From positions 2,046,001 to 2,110,000 of the forward strand of contig OZ017753.1 of the NCBI GenBank assembly GCA_963969365.1: 64,000 nucleotides of DNA, read 5' to 3'. The position numbers and the translations under genes are program-made. This document shows positions 32,066 through 42,886 of this stretch, piece after piece; position 1 is the first letter of the stretch, and the number at the start of each line of letters is the position of its first letter. The notes beneath the pieces were generated by a model. The model saw only the letters and a list, made by a program, of their open reading frames with translations, was not told where the DNA came from and did no database searches. Source of the stretch: Asterochloris sp. CNOR1 (taxonomy: Eukaryota > Chlorophyta > Trebouxiophyceae > Trebouxiales > Trebouxiaceae).

Positions 32066-35023
32066 CTACAAGAGTCCTTCAAGTGCATCCCTGTGGGGCA
32101 GGCCTGGCCTTGCTCCCAGCGCTGTGCATTTCAGCGCCGCCACTGTGGCTGCTAGCCGCAGGCTGTCAGCTTTCGACATGCCAGTGATGATTCCCACAAG
32201 CATTGATCCTATGAAAGCATCGCCTGCCCCAGTGGTGTCCTCAACCCTTTCCTGCATTGTCCCAAAGCAAATCCTCAAGGACTTTGGCTAAACACTATGC
32301 TGATGAGCAATAAGACAGGGGATGCCGCACAGGGCTGACCTTAGGCAGCTTTGCTGAGGAGGCAACCGTAGCCTTCACCAGCAGAGTCCCACTTTCTGCC
32401 TGCATGGCCGCCTCGGCCAAGTACTTGTCTGCATTGCTATCATCAGCATTTGCGGCTGCAGCTGCCTCAGCAGCCAGCTTGGCAGCGAGCTGAGCAGCCT
32501 CAGTGTCACCAGCCTCAGTCTGGAACCTGAAGTGTCCTAGCTCGCCAACGACCACAGGCAACCTGCGGCATGGTATGCAATGTCTCTGCCCACTGACTAC
32601 GCGCTGATGCCATGTCCAACCGACCTACACTGTTGCAGCAGCGCAGTTGTCAGCATCTCAGAGCAAAGCACTCGGGCTGGAACCCCCCGCTGCGCTGCAG
32701 GCCCCATCACGGCTGTTCCCCAGTCTCTGACGGCATCTGCAGCTTGAACTGACACACTGGCCAGGGGGCCAGGCAGGTTGCGGCATAAAGCATCTGTTCC
32801 CCAACATGCTTTCAGTGCAGCGCGGCGCAGGCGGCGTGTCATCTGCAGGAGCTGCAAAGCTTGCTGAGAACTGCAGCGGTGGTGCAGCACAGCATGAAGC
32901 CCACCCACTCCTGCCAGAGCTGACTAGAAAGCGCTCACGCCCCTCCACTGAGGCCTGAGGGTTGTCTCTGAGCTGGGCTGCAGCCTCCAGGCCGTGCATG
33001 ATTGCACCAAAGCTGCTGCCAGTGCCAGCACCCTCATCTTCATCTGTCTGCCGCTCCAGCAGGATGCTGCCGCGGGTGCCCAGCGTGGTGAGGAGCCACT
33101 GAGTCCGGGGCAGCCGGCGCAACACTGACAGCATGGCGGGCCCCACATCCTCTGCTCCCGTCCACTCCTGCACTTAGTGGCGGCGTGTCAGTGCTTGGCA
33201 GCAGCAAAAAATGTCCATACCAAAGAGCAGCAACAGACAGCTCAAGAGGAGCAATCGAGGATTGTATGCTGACAGTCTGAACTTGAGACTTCAATGCATC
33301 CAGCAGGGATGCCATATGCAACTGCTACAGGCCGCCGGTGCAAAGTGCTGCGAGCTGATTGGACTGCTCACAACTTAGGACGGACTTCAAATCTTTCCAG
33401 CACACCTGGGGGAAGTGGGCAGATGTGCACACAAAGTCCGCCTCAGCCAGCAGCTGCTCCAGACTGGGGCGCAGGCGCTCCGCTTCCACCAGGACGGGCA
33501 CGCCCGCGCTGCGAGCTGCTCGCGCAAGCAGCACAGCTGCTTCAGTCAGGCGTCCGTCAAAGTAGACGAGGCTGGCGCCGTCCAGGACTGCAGTGCAGGT
33601 GGCTGCATCCATCTCTGAGGGGTGAAAGGGCTCCGACGGGGTGTGGATGCAGGTGCGGGTGCCGCCTGCAGGGAAGGAGGGGTGGGATGAGCACGGTGGC
33701 TGCAGGTCATGTGCTCCTGCATGCAGCATGATGGCATTCTTTTCTGAGAGGTGACAGGCCTCCAAGGGGGGGGTGCGTGCAGGTGCAGCTGCTGCCTGCA
33801 GGGTGGTGAGAGTGAAAGAGACCAGGGGCACTGTAGGTGATGCAGTTTTGGTGTGAAGCAGGAGGGTTGCTGTCCTTGCCACCAAGATGCCTCCCACACC
33901 GCAGAGCCCGTGCTTTGTGAGGTGCGTTGGAAGCTGAGCCATGGCACTGAACTCTCATCAGCATGCAGCATGCCTGCGTAATCACACCGCTATAGGGGCC
34001 AGCCGCCCTCAGCATTGAGCTGACCGTGACGTGACTTTTGCAGTCCCAGTGTGCTGGGCAGAGGATGCAGCTGTTGCAGGCAGCCAGATGGTGCATGCAA
34101 TCAGGATGCACCTGGCATCAAGGCAGCCTGGAGCATTGCAGCCATCTAAAATACCATCACAGATGCTCTGGCAATGGCGGGGTACTTGCTGCATTTGGGC
34201 TGCCACTCCCACCCTGCCTGTTGGTGACTGCAGTGGACACAGCAAAACATTGCCCTCCACCTGAATATCCATCAGTGGACTGAGTAAGAGATGCACCAGG
34301 AAGCCAACGTCAGACTGAGCATGATTCAACAGTGCCCCCACACCCAATACCTAGCTGTGGACTGGCTACAAGACAGTGCACCACAAACATCCAGCATGCT
34401 CCACCAAGAAGTGGGGGTGGACTGCGCAAAAGACGATTTGCCAGGCACCCAGCAGTGCACTGAGCAACCACTGACCCTCCACCAGGAACCTAGACCAAGA
34501 GAGAGTGCTCCACCAGTATCCCAGCGCACCTGCCCGGTCCACAATAATGTAAGTGAACGGTGAGGGGCCCTTGGCACGCAGCACTTGCTGAGTGTCCACA
34601 CCCTCTCGCTCAAACTCTGCAAGGATCTGCTCGCTGATGCCATCTGACCCAATCTTGGAGACCAGGGCTGCGCGGACACCCATGCGGGCCACAGCGGTGA
34701 GCGCGTTTCCGCAGTTGCCGCCGCCCTGCATCTGCATGGAAGCAGCTGGATCGGCGACACTGCCTGGCATGGAAGGGGGAGGTCTCCACTGCTCGGCTGG
34801 CTTGCAGGCACCCCTGCCGCCGATGCACCATGCACGGCGCCAATGCAGTGCATGCCAGACTGCTTGAGCGGGTGCAGAGCAGATCTGCATGGCGACCTGC
34901 AATGCTCTCTGTGAAGCTCACCTCCAAGCGCTCTGTCCTGAGCTTCTGATCTGGCTCTGGCCAAGCAGCGACCTGTGCAAGGTAATCCAATCCACAGCTG
35001 CCCATCCCAATAACCTTTGCGTC
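32066..35023 (-). CDS. pfkB/ribokinase-family carbohydrate kinase (5' end unresolved)
   Basis: Predicted ATP-dependent sugar or nucleoside kinase. Phase-consistent exons on the minus strand: 35023-34922, 34731-34530, 33665-33406, 33167-32925, 32863-32625, 32562-32340, 32251-32066, giving 484 residues plus a missing N-terminus. Recognisable parts are VIGMGSCGLDYLAQVAAWPE, GGGNCGNALTAVARMG with SKIGSDG (substrate lobe), TRTCIHTP, VYFDGRLTEAA, LLTTLGTRGSILLE, and the anion-hole/base motif VEDTTGAGDAFIG with its catalytic Asp. The order and wording recall the plant pfkB proteins At1g06730/At5g43910 (from memory, not checked). About 150 residues, Ala-rich, separate the LGTRG strand from the GAGD motif, longer than in simple ribokinases. 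The first coding exon was not found. An ATG at 35659 begins an Arg/Ser/Ala-rich stretch that could be a transit peptide, but no in-phase junction was clear. Confidence 0.8.
33606..33801 (-). repeat. Duplicated exon start within the pfkB gene
   Basis: The acceptor and first ~55 nt of exon 33665-33406 (through 33606) have a decayed copy at 33735-33801, 130 bp upstream in the transcript. The real copy reads AGGTRTCIHTPSEPFHPSEM; the decayed one reads AGSSCTCTHPPLGG and then loses its frame. The copy keeps the GCCTGCAGG acceptor-like step. Confidence 0.8.
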
Positions 35024-35931
35024 CTGCAGTAGAGAGTCGCCTTGGTCAGCTGACAACTGCGGAACACTGATGGAAAGCTGGGGGTGACAGAGCTTTGCAT
35101 GTTAACCTGATGTTGTGCCATTGATCTTGTGCATGCTCGAGCCCTTGATGGCCTGAAGTGATGGCAGCCCAGGTGCCAACATTGTTGAGGCTTGCATGGA
35201 GTGGCTGGGCAATTTGCACATGCCCTGGTCATGCCGGATCACATCTTGACCGATGACTCATGCTTTGACCTCGCATGCTTACTCAAAGCAGGCGTGCCCA
35301 TGCATGGAGATCTCTGAGAATTGCCAGAGCAGTTTGCTCGATATGGGCCCTGGCGCAGCGGTGACAGTCCTCAGAGCTGCCAAGTAAATGCCGTTGTCCA
35401 GGCTCGCCACCCTGATGTGCTGCAGTGGCCAGCAACTTGTGCATCACAGCCGTCCAATCACGAATGTGCCATTGCAGAGCCTCTTTGCTTGATCCAGCAC
35501 GGCCATGTACGCCAGCCACAACAGCCCACAAGAGGACCCTGAATGGCATGGGGGATGCGACCAAGCAGGCCTGGAGGCTGCAGCCACTGCCGCACGGCCC
35601 CTCGCCCAGGGGTGAGTCCTACTAGGACAGTCATATGGGGGCTGGGAGAGCAGATTCATCTGTTGCTTGCCAGGAGCAATCCACAGCTCATGAGTCTACT
35701 TATGCAATGGTGTGCATGGTTGTATGCCATTGCTGCAGCCATTATTGGGATTGGATGGGCACAAGCTTTGCTGACAATGGCCAATGCATGCTCCACGCTG
35801 CTCTGTTTTGGACACTGATTCCAAGCAGCTTGCTTGCTGAAGGCGGCGTCCAGTATAGCCCCTCCTGTGCTGTTGCTGAGACCCTGCAGTAGACTACTGC
35901 AGGCAGCGGCCACTTCTTCACCTAGCCTGCA
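35024..35931. promoter_or_regulatory. Divergent intergenic region of the kinase and armadillo genes
   Basis: This stretch lies between the first confident kinase exon (-) and the armadillo-gene ATG at 35932 (+). It should hold both promoters and the missing first kinase exon; the ATG at 35659 (-) is a candidate. No known element is visible. Confidence 0.4.
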
Positions 35932-35996
35932 ATGACGGCGCTGAGATCAACCAGCTTGCCTGGTGCAGGCGGCGCCCAGTGTAGCCCCCACCCTGC
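35826..35996 (+). repeat. Degenerate tandem pair across the armadillo-gene start
   Basis: AGCTTGC...GGCGGCGTCCAGTATAGCCCC at 35826-35875 matches AGCTTGC...GGCGGCGCCCAGTGTAGCCCC at 35947-35996. The second copy is inside the predicted first codons, so the duplication spans the start region. Confidence 0.7.
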
Positions 35997-38900
35997 GCTA
36001 CTCCGTACATTGACAGCCAAGCCTCCCAGCCTTGAGCCCCTGCTGCAGTCCAAGACCAGCAAATCGCCTGCCCAGCTGCACAGAAGCGTGAGCACGCCCA
36101 GTACCTCCCATGCTCTGCCCTACACAGCAGAGGCAATGGGCTGCACTGCAGTGCCTGAAGCGCTCCTGCCCACCCACCTCAGGTCATGCCGCCTGCCACT
36201 AATGGGGTACTCAGAAGATTACCCAGCCAGCCCGGTGTACTTCCCTCACACTGCAGCACAGCTTCCATCATGCTACAGCCCCGGCGATACTGCTGATCAG
36301 CATGCTGCAGGCCACCACTCAGGCAACAGCAGGTCGCCAGCACCAGCCCCCAGAAAGCTGTTGCGCTGCAGTCTGAGCGGTGCTCACACTGCTGCTGGCC
36401 GCCACAGCAGCAGCACAGAGGTGTTGTCCCCAGGCCGGCAGGCTGGGCATGGCATCAGCCAGTCAGCTGGGCAGGTGGAGCTGTCAGCAGTAGGAGAGAC
36501 AGTTGTCGCTGTTGCGCCAAGTGAGTGCTGTGATGCGGCAGCTGCAGGGAGGGCAGCAGATCTCAGCACTGCTGAGCTGCAGGCAAGCACAGGCCTGCCT
36601 GCTGGCACCCCAGCCATTCTGGTGCCCACAAGCACCCGCCCAAGCACCAGCTCAGGGGTGGACCGCTCCGTGTTTGCGCTAGAAGAGGACACAGCTGCTG
36701 CCCCCACTGTGGCTGATTGGCATCAGCTGCTGGAGCGGTTGGCTGTAGAGCTGCAGGTGTGGCAGTCAGCTGCAGACGGCGCTGCTGTCAAGGGCATGGG
36801 GGCTGGTCGCGCTGACTCCCCTCTGGGGCCCGTCTCTCCTGTGCCTGTGGATCTGCAGGGTACAGCCAGCCGGTCAGGAGTTCCAACAGCAGCTGCCGGT
36901 GAACACCCAATCCTCAGGAGGCAGGATGTGGGTGCTGAAATGCAGCCAGAAGCAGCAGGGGCCAGCCGTGGTGCTGCGGACTCGCATGCACGGCTGCTGG
37001 CCCTGGTGGGTGAGATGGAGACTCTCCTCAAAGAGGGGCAGCAGGCAGGGTGGCTGGGCAGGCGGACCTCCTCTGTGTCAGATGCTGGGCTCCAGAGCCC
37101 TTTCCAAAACCCTAGGAGGGCTGCAGAGGCGCAGCTGGCGCTGGTGCTGCACGCTCACCCCCCCGCAGACATGCTGGTCAAGGTGCGCCAATGCTGCACT
37201 TGTGGGTCTGGACGCAGATGTTTCTGTTAGCTCTGCCAACACACCCGAGAGGGCCGCAGAGGCACCACTGATTTCTGCTGTACGCCTAGCCCCCTGCAAA
37301 CACGTCGGCAAGGTGCGTCACTGCTGCACTCGGTCTGAGAGGAGCGCTGCTGTCTTGCACTGACAGTCTTCTGCTGCTGATCTGCCAAGAGGCTGCTTCA
37401 AGCTGTAGTGGCAGGAAGTTACAGATGGCGATACCTGAATCCCGAAGAGTTGCCTGGCGCCTGTTGGACTCATCCTGCCAAGCGCTGAGCAGGGACGGCG
37501 CCTGAGAAAGATTGCAGCGCACAGGCTGCCGTCACCTTCAGGTGTCTGACTTGTTCATGCAGGTGGCAATGCTGCTCCTGCTGCTAGCTCCCAGCAGCGC
37601 CCTGCTGCTGGAGGTGGCTCAGCGCCTGGAGGTGGTGGCCAGCAACCCTACAAATGATGAGCTGCTGCTGGCCGACCAGGGGGCTGCCCTGAGGGCCATG
37701 GTGGCAGCCCTGGGCTCAGCAGCAGGGCAGTTCACAGCTCGAGGGCGGGCGGCTGTGCACCTTGCTGCAGCGCTGCAGGCGGCCTCTGAGAACCCAGATG
37801 TCTGCTGCATCCTGTCTGAGGCGCGCTTTCTGGAAGCGGCCGCGCAGCTGCTGGCCACGCTGACCAAGCAGGTGGCCGCATCTTGCTTCTGTGCTCGAGG
37901 CTCACAGGGCCGTCCACAATCTGGTGTTCTCGCAAGCGAGATGCAATTGCTCCTGTTTCTTGCAGACTCCTGCTGGCTTGCAATGCACATGCACCCTTGA
38001 AGCTGTGGCCAAAGGACACAGTCGAGGGCCCTCCTGCCAGCACTGCACTGCTGTGATAGTTTTGCTGCATATGCATGGCTACTGCACACTGGTGATCAGC
38101 ACAACATGCTTGGTAATCCCCGCCTGCAGGACAAGATGCTGACATCCCCCGCCTGCAGGTCAAGGGTGGGGGCGCACAGGGGGCAGCCTCTGCAGCCATC
38201 CACCGGGACATACGTCAGGCCACAGCCGATCTGTGTGCCCCCACGGCGGTCGCCTGCCTGGGGTCTCTGTGCAACCTGGCCTCTCAGGAAGAGCTGGCAG
38301 CGCAGGTCCCAGGGTCGGGTGTGCTGGCAGGGACGCTGGCTGTTGCCAGCTGCATGCAGGTGGGCATGCTTGCTGGAGGGCTCTGCATGGCGCTTGCAGT
38401 GTCCCTGTCGGCAACCTCGGGGGTGGGTGCAGTTGAACGGCTCCAGTCCCGCCATGACCTGCTGAGGTGCATGTGCTTGTTGTGGGGCACCTGTTGGAAA
38501 AGCTGCGCAAGCTGCAGCTAAACCTAGCCCTGGGAACAGTGTTCCTGGACAGCACTGACTCAAGCTGAATGCATTGCCACAAAGCACTCTGCACCATTTG
38601 GTGCAAGCGACCCCACGTGCAGGGCATGGAAACGGCATGCTGATGCTGCACTTGGCAGCAGGTAGCAGCCATGCATCTTGGCTTAGAGCGGCCCCTGCTG
38701 TGCAGGTGCATGAGTGTCTCACAGCTGTGGTCAAGTTGTGCAGGTGCATGAGGAGGTCATGCTGAACGCTGCGCGCTTGTTGGCCAAGTTGGCAGTCTGC
38801 GCAGCCTGCGAACGGGAGCTGCAGGAGAACCAGGAGGTGGCCAAAGTGCTGGTGAGCAGCAGGCGGTTTTGCAGTCCATCCTGATGCTCTAGAGTTGGTG

Positions 38901-40856
38901 ATGGACCATACACAAGGGTTGCTCTATTTTGGCTTTGATGTGCAAAGTAGTGTTGTGCAAGCCTTCACTGCAGCTTTGAACAGCCCCTGCGCATGGGCAT
39001 TCAGGTCCAAGGCTCGCACTTAGTGTAATCAGCATGACGGCTTGTTCTTTTTAAGCTCGGACTGGCTGGCCCTCCAGGCCTGCTCTGCAGCCCGACCTGT
39101 GGGAAGACAGCTGACAGGGGAGGTCTGCACTCAGTGCAGGTCAGCATGATGGCCAACCAGGCGCAGTCTGCGGCCATCCTGCTGCGAGCGGCCTTCGCAG
39201 CTGGGCACCTGACTGCCGGCAGCGCAGCGCAGCGGGCTCGCATTGCCGGAACTGGCAGCGCGCTGGAGCTGTTGGCGCGCCTCACAGGCACTCATGCAAG
39301 TCAGTGGCCCTGCCGGGATCCTGCTGCCAACAGGGACTAGGTTGGCCAGAGCCAGCTGAGTCAATGGCTAGCTGCCAACTGGTTGGCTCACTCTCAAGCA
39401 CAGTGGGCCCCATGGTTGTGCTCCACTGCACCAGCTGATTGCTCAAGTCAGACCATCTGCATGGTGTGCCATGCGCTGGGCCTCCTCCCAATGAACACCT
39501 GTGGGACACTGCAGGGGCTGGGGACAAAGGGGGTCGTGAACTGCGCAGGGCACCTGGGGGGCCAGCGCTCAGGCAGCAGAGCTCACAGGTTGGCTGTGCA
39601 CTGTGCAGGGCGCTTGGAGGGCAGCCCTGCCCAGGCAGCACAGAGTGCAGCAGTTCTGACTGCTCTGTTCAGGCTGGGAGGCCACCTGGCCCTGGATGTA
39701 GCCCTGCAGCGGCGCCTGGCGGTGGAGCAGGAGCTGGCAGGCAGCCTGCTGGCAGCCCTCAGCGTGGCAGGGTCTGACTTAGCTGGGGCAGAGGAGCTGC
39801 AGCTGAATGCTCTGGCCTGCCTCACCAACCTCACCTGCAAAGCTGAGGCAGGCAACCTGGTAGGTTGCCGGTTGCAGGCCCTGAGTCCAGCAAATGCTTC
39901 TCGCAATCTGAGATATGTGATCTGGTGGAGACCGAGTCTTGAAATGTGGCTGTGCAGGTTCTGCAACTGCCAGCTGCGGAAGTAGTGCCATACCTGGAGG
40001 AGGGAGTCCTCAGCCTCAATGAGGAGGTGATAGCAGAGGCTGCACGTGCGCTCAACAACTTTTGCCAGGTCGCAGAGGTAATGGCTTACACCCCTGGTGT
40101 GCCACTGCTCTGTCATTGCCATGCATGTCACGTGCGCTTTCCGCTCACAGCTCTGGCACTGCCAGGCATGCTGAGTGCTGCTATTGTGCCTGCTTTCCAT
40201 GCTGGGTGAGCCTGGCAGGGCACTCAGGTCATTGCTCTGGCAAAATTTTACGTGTCACGGTAGCTGCTTCCAGGCTGCTCTGTAGTGTGTGTGCACAGCA
40301 TTGCCTTTAGCTCAAGAGTAGTGGCGTTGTTTTGAATTTTGTGTGTTGATGCAATGCCTGCTGGACGTGGCAGGCGTGCCTGGCAATTTACAGCTCTGAC
40401 ATTGCCATGCGGACAGTGTCATGCATCCAGGCTGACTCCAGGTATGCCTTGCTGCTGCAGGTGCAGCAGGAGCTGTGCAGAGGCAGGGTTGCTGAGGTGC
40501 TAGTCGTGTCATTGGACCACGACGACCTGACTGTGGTCCAAAGCATGGCTGGGGCTTTGACAAGCATGGCCAGCCATGCCCCTCTGGCCAAGCAAGCTGT
40601 GCAGGCTGGGGCTCTGCAACAGCTGTTGAACGTGCTTGCCCGCCTTGAGCAGCAGCAGGGCAATGAGCGGCCCGAGGATCTTATGTTGTCACTTAGTCAA
40701 GCAATGTACAACTGCCTGTGGCACTCAGATACAGGTGCCATGAATTCTCAGAGTCAGGGACAGCTTGTAGCACTAATGCAGCGCGTGAGATCTCAGACTG
40801 ACTGCACAGCATGCTACTGTGTGCTCAAGAAGTGCTGCGACATGATCAGAACTTGA
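35932..40856 (+). CDS. Armadillo-repeat protein with disordered N-terminus (ARMC2-like?)
   Basis: Phase-consistent exons: 35932-37182, 37563-37871, 38159-38359, 38744-38851, 39140-39287 (GC donor) or -39299, 39609-39859, 39958-40077, 40461-40856, giving about 927 residues. The first ~350 residues, from a single exon, are Ser/Pro/Ala-rich and lack a fold I recognise. From ~360 on come helical repeats with typical armadillo phrasing: VACLGSLCNLASQEEL, LLRAAFAAGHL, LNALACLTNLTCKAEAGN, EAARALNNFCQVAE and VVQSMAGALTSMASHAPLAK. Total length and layout (disordered front, repeats at the back) are like ARMC2, the ciliary radial-spoke assembly factor, but I cannot confirm that without alignment. A generic armadillo scaffold is the safe call. 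The first Met follows the divergent region and opens the long frame directly. Confidence 0.7.
37118..37345 (+). repeat. Tandem copy of an exon end and donor (armadillo gene)
   Basis: The exon 1 end GCAGAGGCGCAGCTG...CAAGGTGCGCCAATGCTGCAC (37118-37210) recurs decayed at 37255-37345, with CAAGGTGCGTCACTGCTGCAC at the matching place. Spacing is ~137 bp and the second donor is still good. Confidence 0.75.
38117..38170 (+). repeat. Duplicated acceptor, 30-bp spacing
   Basis: TCCCCGCCTGCAGG(A/T)CAAG occurs at 38117-38135 and 38147-38165. The second is the acceptor of the exon starting 38159; the first is an equally good AG, 30 bp upstream. Confidence 0.7.
39541..39648 (+). repeat. 60-bp tandem pair across an acceptor (armadillo gene)
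   Basis: CTGxGCAGGGCxCxTGGxGGGC...CAGGCAGCA.AG at 39541-39586 and 39601-39648. The downstream copy is the real start of the exon at 39609. Confidence 0.7.
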
Positions 40857-41025
40857 TTGCCTTGTTCAAGACAACCAGAGCACTTGGCCAGCATATTGAT
40901 AAAGGCGCAGCAGTCACATTCTGAGTGGGTGAACTTTGTGCAAACAGTCACCTCACAGCTCTGCAAGCTGCTGAACCACACAGCTCCCATGAAAGAGGGG
41001 CGACTCTGAGGACCTCTTAGTTTCA
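40857..41025. terminator. Convergent 3' region between the armadillo and RS-domain genes
   Basis: 169 bp separate the two stop codons, which face each other. I see no exon or clear polyadenylation signal; overlapping 3' UTRs are likely. Confidence 0.4.
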
Positions 41026-42886
41026 TCAGACTTTAGCCTCCTGGCAACGATAGCATGCAGCCCTGCTGGCAAAGTTGTGAGCCTGGCAGCGAGGGCAAGC
41101 CCAGTCCCCAGGCTTGAATTCCGGGGGACCACGCCGTGGTGGGGGGTCCCCATATCTGCAGACGACACTACCAGTCAGCATGTGCGCGCTGCTGCTGTAT
41201 GGCCTTGCTGCAGCCGGTGATGCCTATGGCAAACTATGCTATCACAGTGAACAGCACAACAACAAGGCTGCGCCTGCCAGGCTAATGATGACGGCCAGTG
41301 ACAATGGTGGTAGTCTGACTCACCCTCCTCCTCCACCTCCACCGTACCTGCAGCGCAAACAGAGAACGATGTAAGCAAGGCTGTCCAGATTGCACAGCTG
41401 ACAGCAAAGCACAGCGGGCTGCTGGCATGTGGCGGTGCCCACAGGCCTTGTGTCAGCGCAGATGCAGCACACGCCATCCTGGCAGCAGAAACAATGCCCT
41501 GCAGGCGGTTCCTGTTGCAGGGCATTAACATGTGAGCTGCACTAGGCATGCTGAACGATGGCAAACCGCTGCATGCAGCTCAGAGTGGGACAGCACAGTT
41601 TTGGGCCAAGGGCATATTTGGTGACACCCAACGGCCTCGGCCATGCGTGTGTGCAATCTCACCCCCCTCCACCACCGCCATAGCCGCCCCTGCCGCGGTC
41701 GTATCCTCCATTGCCGCCTCCACCGTAGCCACCTCCACCCCCACCTCCACGGCCCTGTGGCCTGTCATCCCCACACCCCATGCAGCGATACCTGCAACAG
41801 GAGCAGGCAGGCACTGCTGAAGTGCCAGCACGCTGATTGAAGGTGTGGCAGCACAGAGCTGCTCAGGTTGCTATCCTGACTGCAAGCCGTGCCAGTGCCA
41901 CAGCAGAACGACTTCTGCAGGGTGCTTGATGGTGGGAGGCTCCACTTACCTGCTGGCAAAGTTGTGGGACCTGCAGCGCATGCACTCCCAGTCCCCTGGC
42001 CTCCATGGCTGGCTAGGGGCATAGCCTGGGCCGCCTCCTCCTGCACAGCAGCAGAAGCTTTGGAAGAGATTCAAAAGGGCACTGCTGGAGGGAAGGGGGA
42101 GAGGGGATGGCTGGGACGTCAATTGTGCCCAGTCAAATCGAAGCAGGGAGCTGAGTGCAGCATAAGGCAGGCTTGAGCAAGACTTGAGGCTTGGCGACTG
42201 ACCTTGTCAGGCTCATGAGGGTGACACCACCCACACCCCGTGCCGTTCCCTCACACCCAGCCACCCCCAAGCTGTCCCCACACCCCAGCCACCCCAAGCC
42301 ACCACCCCACACCCCCGCCGCCTGAGCCTGGCACCCCCCGCGGCTCTGACCAGACTCGGCGCGTGAGACTCACCCCCCGGCCCGCCGCCGCGGTCGTAGC
42401 CCCTGTCGCGGTCTCTATAACCACCACCCCTGTCGCGCGATCTGCTGCGGCTGTAGGATCGGCCGCGGCTGAGTGACCTGTCGCGGCCACGTGACCTGCA
42501 GTGCGGTGGGATGCAGGCCACTCAGCGCGCTGGCCTGGGACTGGCAGAGGGCAGTCACATCAGGTGTGCCCTCACAGCTGAGTGTCCAAGCAGGAGCGCA
42601 GTCTTCTAAAGGGAAAAAGTGCTCAAAGGCAGCGTCGAGATTTGGGGCCAGCTGCGCAAGGTGCGCATGATCTCATGGTAGTCTGAGGTGCTCAGAAAGA
42701 TCAGGCGAGTGACTGTCCACAGATCTTGTACCCACAGCCCTGTCACCTGCTGCGGCTGCGGCTTCTACTCAAGGGGCTCCTGCTTCTGCTCCTTCCTCTG
42801 CCCCTGACGGGACTTCTACTGACAGGGCTTCTGCTGGCAGACTTGGCTGGTGATACAGATCTGGCTTTTTCTGGGCTCGCACTCAT
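41026..42886 (-). CDS. RS-domain / double RanBP2-type zinc finger / Gly-rich RNA-binding protein
   Basis: Six exons in perfect phase: 42886-42747, 42495-42374, 42040-41950, 41791-41663, 41347-41324 (24-nt micro-exon), 41155-41026, total 636 nt, 211 residues. Order: N-terminal RS region (many SRSRSPxSR dipeptides, residues ~10-65), an RGG/DRG-rich stretch (~70-87), zinc finger 1 (W-x-C-x2-C-x3-N-F-A-S-R-x2-C-x2-C, with WECMRC and CMGC), a Gly/Tyr-rich linker, then zinc finger 2 (WACPRC...CYRC) ending at the stop. RanBP2 fingers of this kind bind single-stranded RNA (ZRANB2, FUS/TAF15 families), so a nuclear role in splicing or mRNP assembly is likely. Each finger is preceded by (K/R)PGDW. In ZRANB2 the fingers come first and the RS tail last; here the order is reversed. 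Finger 1 is split by an intron between its two Cys pairs. Confidence 0.85.
41324..41347 (-). other. 24-nt micro-exon encoding Gly/Tyr
   Basis: It is bounded by GCTGCAG and GTGAGT and keeps phase 2 on both sides, so skipping it would leave the frame intact. It encodes essentially YGGGGG and lengthens the linker between the two zinc fingers. Confidence 0.75.

Noticed and set aside
35100-35232. ATG frame at 35232 (minus) as the first kinase exon
   Set aside because: It reads into the kinase exon in the wrong frame and has no donor that restores phase.
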